A stretch of 64,000 bases of DNA from Ectopseudomonas toyotomiensis. GTDB taxonomy: Bacteria; Pseudomonadota; Gammaproteobacteria; Pseudomonadales; Pseudomonadaceae. Location: assembly GCF_900115695.1 (NCBI RefSeq), contig NZ_FOXK01000012.1, positions 1 through 64,000 of the forward strand, in the 5' to 3' direction. Each line of letters begins with the position of its first letter. The first letter of the stretch is position 1. This document shows positions 36,504 to 45,977 of this stretch, one piece after another. The translations under genes and the position numbers were made by a program. The notes below the pieces were generated by a model. That model was not told the origin of the DNA. It saw only the letters and a list, made by a program, of their open reading frames with translations, and did not search any database.

Positions 36504-38804
36504 ATGAAGACCGACGCGAATGTGGTGCACCTGAACAAGGCCACCGCAGAGCAATCGCCAACTTCGCCGGTAGGAAGACTGCCCGTGGCGCTGATTCAGG
36601 TGCGTGACAAAGCGGCGCAACAGCTCAAGCAGAACCTGCAGAGCCTGTTCGACAATGCTGACGATACCCTCTTCGAGATGGCGGATCGGGCGACCAGCAA
36701 TGCCGAGCAGAATGCTTTCTTCGAAGCCATGCGCGACCTGCGTCTGAAGCGCAAGAACATCGAACGTGGTTTTCTGCAGAAAGTGTTCGAGTCCTTCGCC
36801 AATCTCAATCAGTACGAAATCGGCAAACCACAGCCCGCGCTGGATGCCGTGTCGTTCGATAGCCTGAGCCTGGTACAGAACGACGAGCTGGAAGAAACCG
36901 TGGCGCTGGACGCCATGGTAGCCAAGGTGATGAGCCGAGACGCTGTTGCGTTAGGTCATCTCACCACGCGCCTCAATGCGGTGATCAGCAAGAAGCTGGA
37001 CGACAAGAGCAACCCGCTCGGCCCGACCCTGCTCAGTGAATACTTCCTCGACGCCTGCAGTAGCCTGGGTGTGGAGATCAAGGTCAAGCTGATCATCCTC
37101 AAGCTGTTCGAAAAGTACGTGCTCGGCAGCTGCGACATGCTGTATGCCGAGGCCAATCAGGCGCTGGTCAGCGCGGGCGTGTTGCCTGAGCTGAAGTCCG
37201 CACCGCCGCGCCGTCAGCAGCGCCCGGCAGCTTCCGCTTATGTCCAGTCGTCCGGCGAGGAAGGTATTCCCTTGCTCGAAGGCGCCGATCAGGGCGTGCA
37301 GGAAGTGTTCGGTGCGTTGCAGGATCTGCTCTCGCAAGTGCGCGGCACGGCGATGCCACGCCGGGCTCAGACAGCCGATGCAATGCCGATCACCAGCAGC
37401 GACCTGATGCGCCTGCTATCGCACATGCAGCAGCGTGCCCCGGCGCAGGTCAACGTCGAAGATTTCGATCTTCGCGACCAGCTCGAACGATTGCTCGAGC
37501 GCGCCAGCGCCAAGAGTGGCAAGGCGCGGGTGGTTGGCGAGGTTGATGAAGATGTGATCAATCTGGTGTCGATGCTGTTCGAGTTCATTCTCGATGACCG
37601 CACCCTGCCGGATTCGCTCAAGGCACTGATCGGCCGTCTGCAGATCCCGATGCTCAAGGTTGCAGTGCTGGACAAGACCTTCTTCAGTCGTGGCAGCCAT
37701 CCGGCGCGCCGCTTGCTCAATGAAATCGCCTCTGCTGCGCTGGGTTGGGTCGATCAGGACGATGCGCAGCGTGACAGCCTTTATCAGAAGATCGAACAGG
37801 TGGTGCAGCGTCTGCTGAACGACTTCGTCGATGATCCGGCGATCTTCTCCGAACTGTTGGCCGAGTTCATGGCGTTCACTGGCGATGAGCGTCGTCGCAG
37901 TGAGTTGCTCGAACAGCGTACCCGCGATGCCGAGGAAGGCAGCGCCAAGGCCGAACTGGCCCGCCGTCAGGTCGAACATGCCCTGAACGAGAGGCTACTG
38001 GGCAAGACCCTGCCGGAAGTGGTGGTGCGGTTGCTGCAGGAAGCCTGGAGCAAGGTGCTGATGCTCACCTGTCTCAAGCATGGCGTGGAGTCGGACGAAT
38101 GGCAGGCTGCGCTGCAGACCATGGATGACCTGGTCTGGAGTGTCGCCCCGCACGAAGATCCCGAGGCGCGTCTGCATTTGCTGGAGCTGGTGCCGGGCTT
38201 GCTCAAGGCGCTGCGCGAAGGCATGGCCAGTGCGGCGTTCGATCCGTTCTCTACCAGCGAATTCTTCAGCCAATTGGAAGTGCTGCATGTGCAGGCCTTC
38301 CAGCGCTTCAAACGCGCGGCCCCGGAAGCCGAGACGGTCGTTGCCGAGGATGCTGCACACACCGATCCGAGCGAAGCCGGCATCGAGCTGCCACTGCTGG
38401 AACTGCCGGCGGCCGAAGAGGTCGAGGACGCTCCGGCGATGGTCGAGGTGGTCGAAGAGATCATTCTGCTCGCGCCGGGCCAGACCCGTCCGCAGGAGCC
38501 AGACGTTGTGCTCCCGGACGACGACGAGGCGCTGCTGCAGGTGGACAGCCTGCGTGTGGGTAGCTGGGTGGAAATCCAGGAAGATGAAGAGCACAAGCTG
38601 CGCTGCAAGCTGGCGGCCATCATCAAACCCACCGGCAAGTACGTGTTCGTCAATCGCACCGGCATGAAGGTACTGGAGAAGACGCGTAACGCGCTGGCAG
38701 TGGAGTTCCGTCGCAACGCCGTGCGCCTGCTTGACGATGCGCTGCTGTTCGACCGCGCCCTGGAGTCGGTCATCGGCAATCTGCGCAAGCTCAAGCACAG
38801 CTGA
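36504..38804 (+). CDS. DUF1631 family protein (paralogue 2)
   Basis: 766-residue cytosolic protein starting MKTDANVVHLNKATAEQ after a GGGAG ribosome-binding site. It shares the whole-length plan of the 8.4-10.7 kb protein: an N-terminal helical region with DDTLFEMAD, a central segment (VVGEVDEDVINLVSMLFEFILDDRTLP), and a small C-terminal beta domain (TGKYVFVNRTGMKVLE). The acidic linker at about 630-690 is unusual. The biological role is unknown. The position between nadC and ampD matches P. aeruginosa. Confidence 0.85.
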   Translation: MKTDANVVHLNKATAEQSPTSPVGRLPVALIQVRDKAAQQLKQNLQSLFDNADDTLFEMADRATSNAEQNAFFEAMRDLRLKRKNIERGFLQKVFESFANLNQYEIGKPQPALDAVSFDSLSLVQNDELEETVALDAMVAKVMSRDAVALGHLTTRLNAVISKKLDDKSNPLGPTLLSEYFLDACSSLGVEIKVKLIILKLFEKYVLGSCDMLYAEANQALVSAGVLPELKSAPPRRQQRPAASAYVQSSGEEGIPLLEGADQGVQEVFGALQDLLSQVRGTAMPRRAQTADAMPITSSDLMRLLSHMQQRAPAQVNVEDFDLRDQLERLLERASAKSGKARVVGEVDEDVINLVSMLFEFILDDRTLPDSLKALIGRLQIPMLKVAVLDKTFFSRGSHPARRLLNEIASAALGWVDQDDAQRDSLYQKIEQVVQRLLNDFVDDPAIFSELLAEFMAFTGDERRRSELLEQRTRDAEEGSAKAELARRQVEHALNERLLGKTLPEVVVRLLQEAWSKVLMLTCLKHGVESDEWQAALQTMDDLVWSVAPHEDPEARLHLLELVPGLLKALREGMASAAFDPFSTSEFFSQLEVLHVQAFQRFKRAAPEAETVVAEDAAHTDPSEAGIELPLLELPAAEEVEDAPAMVEVVEEIILLAPGQTRPQEPDVVLPDDDEALLQVDSLRVGSWVEIQEDEEHKLRCKLAAIIKPTGKYVFVNRTGMKVLEKTRNALAVEFRRNAVRLLDDALLFDRALESVIGNLRKLKHS

Positions 38805-38805
38805 T

Positions 38806-38837
38806 CGTTGCCAGGGAGCACTTCGCTCCTGGCAACG
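38806..38837 (+). terminator. Hairpin after DUF1631 paralogue 2
   Basis: CGTTGCCAGG (38806-38815) pairs with CCTGGCAACG (38828-38837). No T-run follows, so it may stabilise the transcript end rather than terminate alone. Confidence 0.5.
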
Positions 38838-39022
38838 GCCTGGTCTGTAGGTTCCCCGCCCCGGTTTAAATCCTCCGGCGTGCTCGATATCGATTCGCCG
38901 CGAGACGCGGCTGATACATGTCGTGATCCTCGATTTTTCCTCCTTTGCACATCCTGTTGCGGCCTCGCGCTTGGCCGCCGTAGCCACCTGCTCTAGAGTG
39001 GTGACACGTTCAGGAGTGCCAC

Positions 39023-39574
39023 ATGCAGCTCGACCCTTCCACTGGCTGGTTTCAGGGCATCCCTCACTGCCCATCGCCGAATTTCAACGCTCGCCCCGGT
39101 GGCGAAATCTCCCTGCTGGTTGTGCACAACATCAGCCTGCCGCCAGGGCAGTTCGGTACCGGCAAGGTGCAGGCGTTCTTTCAGAACCGCTTGCCCGTGC
39201 ACGAGCACCCTTTCTTCGCCGAGATCGCGTCCCTGCAGGTTTCTGCGCATTTCTTCATCGAGCGTGATGGCGGGCTGACGCAGTTCGTCTCCTGCCTCGA
39301 TCGTGCCTGGCATGCCGGGGTTTCCTGGTTCGAGGGGCGCGATAACTGCAATGATTTTTCGCTAGGAGTGGAGCTGGAAGGGACGGATGATCAGCCCTAC
39401 ACCGACGCTCAGTACGCCAGGTTGGTCGAGCTGGCGCGACAGTTGCTGGACGCCTACCCGGCGCTGTCGACGCAGCGTATCCGTGGCCACAGCGATATCG
39501 CGCCAGGGCGCAAGACCGACCCGGGGGCAGCGTTCGACTGGTCGCGTCTGCACGCCGAATTGAAGGAGAGGTAG
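39023..39574 (+). CDS. ampD: 1,6-anhydro-N-acetylmuramyl-L-alanine amidase AmpD
   Basis: Cytosolic zinc amidase that cleaves anhydroMurNAc from recycled muropeptides. Its loss derepresses AmpC beta-lactamase in pseudomonads. 183 residues. Zinc ligands H35 (VVHNISLP), H156 and D166 (GHSDIAPGRKTDPG) are present, and the family insertion LPVHEHPFF is seen. It lies 2 bp ahead of ampE, so the two form an operon. No sign of inactivation. Confidence 0.96.
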   Translation: MQLDPSTGWFQGIPHCPSPNFNARPGGEISLLVVHNISLPPGQFGTGKVQAFFQNRLPVHEHPFFAEIASLQVSAHFFIERDGGLTQFVSCLDRAWHAGVSWFEGRDNCNDFSLGVELEGTDDQPYTDAQYARLVELARQLLDAYPALSTQRIRGHSDIAPGRKTDPGAAFDWSRLHAELKER

Positions 39575-39576
39575 CA

Positions 39577-40410
39577 ATGAGTTTTCTGGTGATTCTGCTG
39601 GTGCTGTGGGTCGAGAAGTTTTCTGCCTGGCGTCTGCGCATCCAGCAGGACGGCCCCTGGTTGGCGCAACTGCAGCGCCTGCAACAAGGCGGCCTACAGC
39701 AGGCCCCGTGGCTGTGCCTGGCCATTCTGGTGCTGTTGCCGGTGTTGGCGCTGGGTCTGCTGTTGCTGATCCTCAAACCGCTGGCATATGGCTGGCTGGC
39801 ATTTCCGGTGCATTTGCTGGTGCTGATCTACAGCCTGGGGCGTGGTGATCTGCTTGCGGCGTTGGGGCCGTTTCGCGACGCCTGGCGGCGCGGTGACGGT
39901 CAGGCGGCTTACCACGTCGCCGAGCGAGATCTGGCACTGCAGCCGGAAGAGGGGACCGAACTGCTGCAGCAGGTTCAGGGGCATCTGTTGTGGCAGGCCT
40001 ATCAAAGCTTTTTCGCCGTTATCTTCTGGTATCTGCTGCTCGGCCCCATGGCGGCGCTCGCTTATCGCCTGTTGGCCTTGAGCGCCGAACATGCGCAGCA
40101 AGTCGCCCTGCGTGAGCGCGCCGTGCAACTGCGCCACGCCTTCGATTGGCTGCCGGCGCGGGTACTGGCTTCCAGTTTCGCGCTGGTCGGTAATTTCGTC
40201 GCCGTCAGTCGCGCCTTGCTGCATGAGTTGCTGAGCTGGGACATTTCTGCCGCGCAACTGGTGATCAAGGCCGGACGTGCGGCCGGTGAGATGCCGCCGC
40301 CGGTGATGGGCGAGGAGGGCGTCACTACCCTGGATCAGCTGTGGCAACTGCTGATTCGTGCTGCGGTGGTCTGGTACGCCGGTTACGCGGTCTGGGTGTT
40401 ATTCATCTAG
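39577..40410 (+). CDS. ampE: Regulatory membrane protein AmpE
   Basis: 277-residue inner-membrane protein with four predicted helices (about 45-90, 140-165 and the C-terminal 250-275), and the start MSFLVILLVLWVEKFSAWR. It is related to cobalamin-synthesis CobD-like proteins and long linked to AmpD in beta-lactamase regulation, though the mechanism is unclear. Directly coupled to ampD. Confidence 0.93.
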   Translation: MSFLVILLVLWVEKFSAWRLRIQQDGPWLAQLQRLQQGGLQQAPWLCLAILVLLPVLALGLLLLILKPLAYGWLAFPVHLLVLIYSLGRGDLLAALGPFRDAWRRGDGQAAYHVAERDLALQPEEGTELLQQVQGHLLWQAYQSFFAVIFWYLLLGPMAALAYRLLALSAEHAQQVALRERAVQLRHAFDWLPARVLASSFALVGNFVAVSRALLHELLSWDISAAQLVIKAGRAAGEMPPPVMGEEGVTTLDQLWQLLIRAAVVWYAGYAVWVLFI

Positions 40411-40477
40411 CAGTGCCCGTCGAGAGCCTGAGCCTCTCTGTTTCGTCGTGCTGGATTCGCTGGGCGTGCGTTTAACC

Positions 40478-40504
40478 TTAAGTTACAGAGACGCGTGTCG
40501 ATAA
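40478..40504 (+). promoter_or_regulatory. FliA (sigma28) promoter of the chemoreceptor gene
   Basis: TTAAGTTA (40478-40485), exactly 11 bases, then GTCGATAA (40497-40504). This compares with the flagellar sigma28 consensus TAAAGTTT-N11-GCCGATAA. The leader to the GTG start is about 175 nt. Confidence 0.75.
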
Positions 40505-40686
40505 GGGGTATAAGGAGGCGGTAGCCGACCCTGTTTGGTGATTTTCGTCACATTTATCTGCCTGTATTCGCCGCGTAGATTCACGCGCCACAGGTCGGGC
40601 TGCGCAGGACGCCGTTGTCAGCCCGTGAGAGGCTCTGCGGCCGTTCGAGCTATACCAATAACAATAATGGCAACTGGAGACGTCTA

Positions 40687-42717
40687 GTGAAGACCGTGTT
40701 GTATCCGGCCATCGCGCTGATGAATCGCCTCAGCTTCGGCATGAAGTTCAGCCTGATCAGCGTTTTATTCTTCCTGCCCATGCTCGTCACCAACTTCTAT
40801 CTGGTGCGCGACTCCTATCGTCAGTTCGTCGGCACCCAGACTGCCCTGGAAAGCCTCGAACTACTCGGCAGCAGCCTGCAATTGCGCCGTGATCTTGAGA
40901 GCCTCAACGATCTGGTGCAGATCAACTCGATGATCGGTCAGTCCGGTCAGGCGGGGGATCTGGAGGGGCGTATAGATCAACTGCAGCAGTCGCTCAATGT
41001 CGGCCTGCAAGGGCTGCAGCCGGTGACCAGCGATACCGAGCAGGCTGCGGAGTTCGTCGCCAAGCGCGACGAACTGCTGGCCGAGCTGAAAAGTGCAGAG
41101 GCCGAGACCTCGTTGCAGAGCAAGACCGTCATCGTCGAGAAGCTGCTGGGCTCCTCCCAGGTTTTCATCAAGCTGGTGGCCGGCCAGGCAGGGTTGAGCC
41201 AGGACCCGCAACGCCAGGTGCGGCAGATCACCGAGCTGATCACTAACGTCACCCCGCAGATCACCGATGTGCTCAGCCAAGGCCGTGCCATCGGCGCTTA
41301 TTCCCTGGGGCAGGGTTTTCTCAATTCTGCGGCCAGTACCAAGTTCGACGACCTGCTGCTGCAGTTGGAGAAGTTGCACGCCGAGTACGGCCTGAATCTG
41401 CAGGAGGCATTGGCCGGTAACGTCGCGGCGCAGAATGGGCTGGGCAGCCTGGCCGAAGCCAGTCGCCAGAGTCTGAAGGACAGCGGCGTACTGTTCGAGG
41501 ATCAGGTGATCATCGCCGACAGCCTGGATACGCCCTGGGCGCAGTTCTACGATCAGGTCAGCCAGGAAATGGCCAAGACCTACGCCTTCAACGACGGCCT
41601 GCTGGCATTTCTCGATAGCCAGTTGAGCGAGCGGCTGACCGAGAACCGTGCGCAGATGGTGTTGCTGGTGGTGGCGTTGGTGGTGGTGTTCCTGTTGATC
41701 GTCTACCTCTACAGCGGCTTCTACGTTTCCACCCGCTCTACCCTGAAAAACCTGGGCAAGGTGATGGACAGGGTTGCCGCAGGCGATATGACGGCCAACT
41801 TCCAGGCACAGAGCCGAGACGAGCTGGGCGAGCTGGGGCAGGTGTTCAACCAGACCGTGGTGCGTATCCATGACCTGATCGAGCGCGTCGGGCATACGGT
41901 GGGCGAGGTCGGTGGCCAGGCGGATCGTGTCGAACTGGTTTCAGGCGAGAGCAACCAGGCGGTCGCTGGTCAGCGTGCACAGATCGAGCAGGTGGCCACG
42001 GCGATGAACCAGATGTCCGCCACTGCCCAGGAGGTGGCGCGTAGCGCTGCCGCAGCGGTAGGCAGTGCGCAGAGCGTGAATCAGGAAACGGTCAGTGGCC
42101 GCGCATTGGTCGAGCAGCAGGTTGGTGCGATCCAGCGTCTTGCCGGTGAAATCGACCAGTCAGTGGCGGTGATCAACCAGCTGGCCAGTGATAGTGCGGC
42201 GATCAGCCAGGTACTCGATGTGATCAAGGGTATCGCCGAGCAGACCAATCTGCTGGCGCTCAATGCTGCCATCGAGGCGGCGCGGGCTGGTGAACAGGGT
42301 CGCGGTTTCGCCGTGGTGGCTGACGAGGTGCGCAACCTGGCCAAGCGCACCCAGCAGTCCACCGAAGAGATCGAAGCGATGATCGCCAAGCTGCAGGGCG
42401 GTGTCGGGGCGGCGGTGAAGGCGATGAACGCCAGCCACCAGATGGCGGATGGCACGGTCAGCCAGTCGGCCAAAGTGCAGCAGGCCCTGGAGAACATCCT
42501 CGGCGCGGTGGGCATGATCCTCGACCAGAACCAGCAGATCGCCGCGGCGGCCGAGCAGCAGACGGCGGTGGCGCACGATATCGACCAGAACATCGTCGAG
42601 ATCAACCACGCGGGTGAGCGCACCGCTGCCGGTGCCAGCCAGACCGAGCAGGCCAGCCGCGAGCTGAGCGAGCTGGTTACGCGTCTCAAGCAGTTGATCG
42701 GCGCGTTTCGGGTCTGA
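40687..42717 (+). CDS. Methyl-accepting chemotaxis protein
   Basis: 676 residues from the GTG at 40687, which follows GGAGA. A first membrane helix (about 18-36) is followed by a long helical periplasmic sensor (about 37-318) and a second helix (about 320-345). A HAMP domain (LKNLGKVMDRVAAGDM) and a methyl-accepting signalling domain follow, with the hairpin tip EQTNLLALNAAIEAARAGE. The ligand is unknown; the sensor is not a recognisable Cache or 4HB by eye. It is the same gene neighbour of ampE as in P. aeruginosa. The FliA-type promoter fits co-expression with flagella. Confidence 0.93.
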   Translation: MKTVLYPAIALMNRLSFGMKFSLISVLFFLPMLVTNFYLVRDSYRQFVGTQTALESLELLGSSLQLRRDLESLNDLVQINSMIGQSGQAGDLEGRIDQLQQSLNVGLQGLQPVTSDTEQAAEFVAKRDELLAELKSAEAETSLQSKTVIVEKLLGSSQVFIKLVAGQAGLSQDPQRQVRQITELITNVTPQITDVLSQGRAIGAYSLGQGFLNSAASTKFDDLLLQLEKLHAEYGLNLQEALAGNVAAQNGLGSLAEASRQSLKDSGVLFEDQVIIADSLDTPWAQFYDQVSQEMAKTYAFNDGLLAFLDSQLSERLTENRAQMVLLVVALVVVFLLIVYLYSGFYVSTRSTLKNLGKVMDRVAAGDMTANFQAQSRDELGELGQVFNQTVVRIHDLIERVGHTVGEVGGQADRVELVSGESNQAVAGQRAQIEQVATAMNQMSATAQEVARSAAAAVGSAQSVNQETVSGRALVEQQVGAIQRLAGEIDQSVAVINQLASDSAAISQVLDVIKGIAEQTNLLALNAAIEAARAGEQGRGFAVVADEVRNLAKRTQQSTEEIEAMIAKLQGGVGAAVKAMNASHQMADGTVSQSAKVQQALENILGAVGMILDQNQQIAAAAEQQTAVAHDIDQNIVEINHAGERTAAGASQTEQASRELSELVTRLKQLIGAFRV

Positions 42718-42724
42718 TCGCCGC

Positions 42725-42895
42725 GTGGGAGGCGCTTTAGCAGCGATGCTTTTGTAGTCATCGCGGCTGAAGCCCCTCCCACAGCATTCCCGTGGCCGTT
42801 GCTCTGACCCTGTAGTAGCGGCTCCCCACCGCGAATATGGGCGGCTCGATCTGGAAACATTCACCCCGATGCGGGGCTCCTACGGACGGTCGTGT
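42725..42895. repeat. REP palindromes between MCP and tatD
   Basis: GTGGGAGGCGCTTTAGCAGCG and its mirror CGGCTGAAGCCCCTCCCAC (42725-42782), followed by degenerate GGCTCC halves to about 42895. No gene. Confidence 0.65.
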
Positions 42896-42924
42896 AGGGC
42901 GATTTGCCTGACCATCTGCGCGGT

Positions 42925-43704
42925 CTATGCCCAGCCGAACAACTCATCCGCATTACGGCTGCTGGCCGTAGCCAGCTCTTCGGCGGTAACGCCACGTAGC
43001 GCGGCCAGCTCGGCACAGATTTCCGCTAGGTACTCCGGGCTGTTGCGCTGGTTCGGGTGCATGGCCGGGGCCATGTCCGGCGAGTCGGTTTCCAGCACGA
43101 TGGCCTCCAACGGCAGTTGCGCCACCACCTTGCGCAGACGATTGGCCTGCGGCCAGGTGGCGGCGCCGCCGAGACCGAGGCGAAAGCCCAGCTTGATGTA
43201 CTCACGGGCTTCTTCATAGCTACCGGCGAAGGCGTGGATGATGCCGCCGCGTGCCAGGCGAAAACGCTTGAGTGTGGCAATGGTCGCGGCATGGGCACGG
43301 CGCACGTGCAGCAGCACCGGTAACTCGAACTCGGCGGCCAGTTGCAGCTGCGCTTCGAACAGCGCTTGCTGGCGCTGCCGATCCAGGTGTTCCAGGTAAT
43401 AATCCAGACCGAACTCACCGACGGCGCACAGCTTGTGGTGCCCGGCCAGTTTGCCCAGCCAATCGCGCAGCTCAAGGAGATGCTGCGGGTGGTGGTCTTC
43501 CAGGTAGACCGGATGCAGACCGAAGGCTGCGTACAGGCCTTCATCCTCTTCGACCAGTTGCCACAATCGCTGCCAGTTGGCCTGGTAGACGCCAAGCACC
43601 ACCATGCGCTGCACGCCCAGCGTATGGCTGCGCGCGAGTACTTCGTCGCGATCAGCGTCGAAGTCGGGGAAGTCCAGATGGGTGTGGGTGTCGATCAGGC
43701 GCAT
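42925..43704 (-). CDS. TatD-family metal-dependent hydrolase
   Basis: 259 residues from MRLIDTHTHLDFPDF; a GTG four codons earlier is possible. TIM-barrel metal-dependent hydrolase. The HxH motif is THTHLDF, the central Glu is in GEFGLDYY, His is in HVRRA, and a late Asp is in ETDSPDMAP. E. coli family members act as DNases or in quality control. The precise substrate here is not known; the YjjV/TatD subgroup fits best. Confidence 0.9.
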   Translation of the reverse strand: MRLIDTHTHLDFPDFDADRDEVLARSHTLGVQRMVVLGVYQANWQRLWQLVEEDEGLYAAFGLHPVYLEDHHPQHLLELRDWLGKLAGHHKLCAVGEFGLDYYLEHLDRQRQQALFEAQLQLAAEFELPVLLHVRRAHAATIATLKRFRLARGGIIHAFAGSYEEAREYIKLGFRLGLGGAATWPQANRLRKVVAQLPLEAIVLETDSPDMAPAMHPNQRNSPEYLAEICAELAALRGVTAEELATASSRNADELFGWA

Positions 43705-43840
43705 TGGTCTGCTCACCAGCGGGCGTTCAGAATCGGCTATTTTCCCCTTTCACGCCAGGACAAGGGAGCGTTGGCGAATCTTTTCAGTCGTATGGACATG
43801 GACGCGTTTCACTCGGGCAGTGAAATAAGGAGGTCGCTGG

Positions 43841-45895
43841 GTGCGCCATTTACGCAAGTTTGTAGGCGCATTGTTCGCCGTTTTCCTGCTGTTGCTGGCG
43901 GCGTTGATACTGTTTCTGGTGCTGTTCGATTGGAATAGGGCGCGGCCGCTGATCAATGAACAGGTTTCTGCGGCCCTGAATCGGCCGTTCGCCATCGAGG
44001 GCGATCTGCGCGTGGTCTGGCAGCGTGAAGCTGGCCAGCAGGGTTTGAGCGCCTGGCTACCCTGGCCGCATTTTGCTGCCGAGCAGTTGCGCCTGGGCAA
44101 CCCGGACTGGGCGCAGGGCGATACCTTCGTCAGTCTCGACAGCGTGCGTTTACGCCTGTCGCCCCTGCCGCTGCTGTGGAAGACGGTGAGCATCCCCAGT
44201 ATCGAACTCGGCGCGCCGGTCGCCGATCTGCAGCGCCTGGCCGATGGCCGGGCGAACTGGGTGTTCGATCTGGGCAAGGAGGCGGCGGACGACAGCAAGC
44301 AGCCCAGCCCCTGGACGCTGGATATCGGCACCATTGGCTTCGACAAGGGGCAGGTGAAGGTCGACGACAAGGTCAGCAACACCCGCCTGGAGGCAATTAT
44401 CCAGCCGCTGGGCGAGCCGATCCCATTCGCCGATATCGTCGGCAAGAGCGCGGCCGAGCGCCTGACCGAGAGCAATGTCAGCGCCCAGGATTACGCTTTC
44501 GCCTGGCAGACCAAGGGCAGCTTCCGTGGCCAGCCGTTGACCGGCAACGGCAAGGTCGGTGGCCTGCTGGCGCTGCATGACGCGTCGCAGCCGTTCCCGT
44601 TGCAGGCCGATCTGCGCATTGGCGCGACCCGTATCGTGCTGGCTGGCAGCCTGACCGATCCGCAGAATCTGGGGGCTCTGGATCTGCGCTTGCGTCTGTC
44701 CGGCACCAGCCTCAGTCAGCTGTATCCGCTAACCGGCGTGACCTTGCCTGACACCCCGCCATACAGCACCGACGGTCGCTTGCAGGCCAGCCTGCACGAT
44801 GCTGACGGGGCGATCTTTCGCTACCTCGGTTTCAATGGTCAGATCGGTGACAGCGATATCCATGGCGACCTGACGTTCGTGGCCCGCGAGCCACGGCCGA
44901 AACTGTCGGGGAGGCTGACCTCCAACCAACTGCTGTTCAGTGACCTGGCGCCGCTGATCGGCGCCGACTCCAGCGCGGACAAGCGCGAGCGTGGCGAACG
45001 GGACGTGCAGCCGGCGAACAAGGCGCTACCCGTTTCCGAGTTTCGCACCGACCGCTGGCGCGCGATGGACGCCGATGTGCGCTTTGTCGGCAAGCGCATC
45101 GTGCACAGTGAGCAGTTACCGATCACCGATCTCGACACCCATGTGGTGCTCAATGCCGGCATGCTGAGTCTGGAACCACTGCGTTTCGGCATGGCCGGCG
45201 GTGTGCTCGACTCGCAAATCCGGCTCAATGGTGCGACCACACCGCTGCAGGGGCAGATGCGTCTGCGCGCGCGTGACCTCAAGCTCAAGCAGCTGTTTCC
45301 CACCTTCGCGCCGATGCAGACCAGCCTCGGTGAGCTCAACGGCGATGCACGCATCAGCGGCCGTGGCAACTCGGTGGCCGCTTTGCTCGGCAGCGCCGAT
45401 GGCGAGTTGAAGATGCTGATCAACGATGGCGCGGTGAGTCGCGGGCTGATGGAAATCGCCGGGCTGAACGTCGGCAACTACCTGGTCGGCAGGCTGTTCG
45501 GCGACGAGGATGTGAAGATCCACTGCGCGGCAGCGGATCTTGGCATCAAGCAGGGGCTGATGAGCACGCGGCTGTTCGTCATCGACACCGACAATGCGGT
45601 GATCAAGGTCGACGGCAGTGCCAACTTCGCCAACGAGCGGCTGAACTTCACCATCACGCCCGCGACCAAGGGCTTTCGTATCTTTTCCCTGCGCTCGCCG
45701 CTGTATGTGCGCGGGACGTTCAAGGAGCCGTCACCAGGCGTCCAGGCCACGCCGCTGGCGCTGCGTGGTGTTGGCCTGGTAGCGCTGGGCGTTGCGGTGG
45801 CGCCGGCGGCTGGGCTACTGGCGCTGGTGGCACCCAGCGCTGGCGACGAGCCGAGCCAGTGCGAGCCACTGCTGCAGAAGATTCAGGGTGGTTAG
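43841..45895 (+). CDS. AsmA family inner-membrane protein
   Basis: 684 residues. One N-terminal membrane helix (about 7-29) precedes a long periplasmic beta-rich domain of the AsmA/TamB-related bridge-like family implicated in lipid transport or outer-membrane homeostasis. A terminal hydrophobic stretch (about 645-668) may be a second anchor. The start MRHLRKFVGALFAVF is preceded by AGGAGG. It is divergent from tatD and carries no recognisable catalytic residues. Confidence 0.87.
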   Translation: MRHLRKFVGALFAVFLLLLAALILFLVLFDWNRARPLINEQVSAALNRPFAIEGDLRVVWQREAGQQGLSAWLPWPHFAAEQLRLGNPDWAQGDTFVSLDSVRLRLSPLPLLWKTVSIPSIELGAPVADLQRLADGRANWVFDLGKEAADDSKQPSPWTLDIGTIGFDKGQVKVDDKVSNTRLEAIIQPLGEPIPFADIVGKSAAERLTESNVSAQDYAFAWQTKGSFRGQPLTGNGKVGGLLALHDASQPFPLQADLRIGATRIVLAGSLTDPQNLGALDLRLRLSGTSLSQLYPLTGVTLPDTPPYSTDGRLQASLHDADGAIFRYLGFNGQIGDSDIHGDLTFVAREPRPKLSGRLTSNQLLFSDLAPLIGADSSADKRERGERDVQPANKALPVSEFRTDRWRAMDADVRFVGKRIVHSEQLPITDLDTHVVLNAGMLSLEPLRFGMAGGVLDSQIRLNGATTPLQGQMRLRARDLKLKQLFPTFAPMQTSLGELNGDARISGRGNSVAALLGSADGELKMLINDGAVSRGLMEIAGLNVGNYLVGRLFGDEDVKIHCAAADLGIKQGLMSTRLFVIDTDNAVIKVDGSANFANERLNFTITPATKGFRIFSLRSPLYVRGTFKEPSPGVQATPLALRGVGLVALGVAVAPAAGLLALVAPSAGDEPSQCEPLLQKIQGG

Positions 45896-45916
45896 CAGGA
45901 TGCATCAAAGCTAGAT

Positions 45917-45975
45917 GTAGGGTGCGCCGCGCGCACCGGCCTGTTCCGACAGTCGGTGCGCATGGCGCATCCTAC
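45917..45975. repeat. REP palindrome after the AsmA gene
   Basis: GTAGGGTGCGCCGCGCGCACC and its mirror ending GGCGCATCCTAC lie between the converging AsmA and cra genes. The same family occurs at 55919-55974. Confidence 0.8.
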
Positions 45976-45977
45976 TC

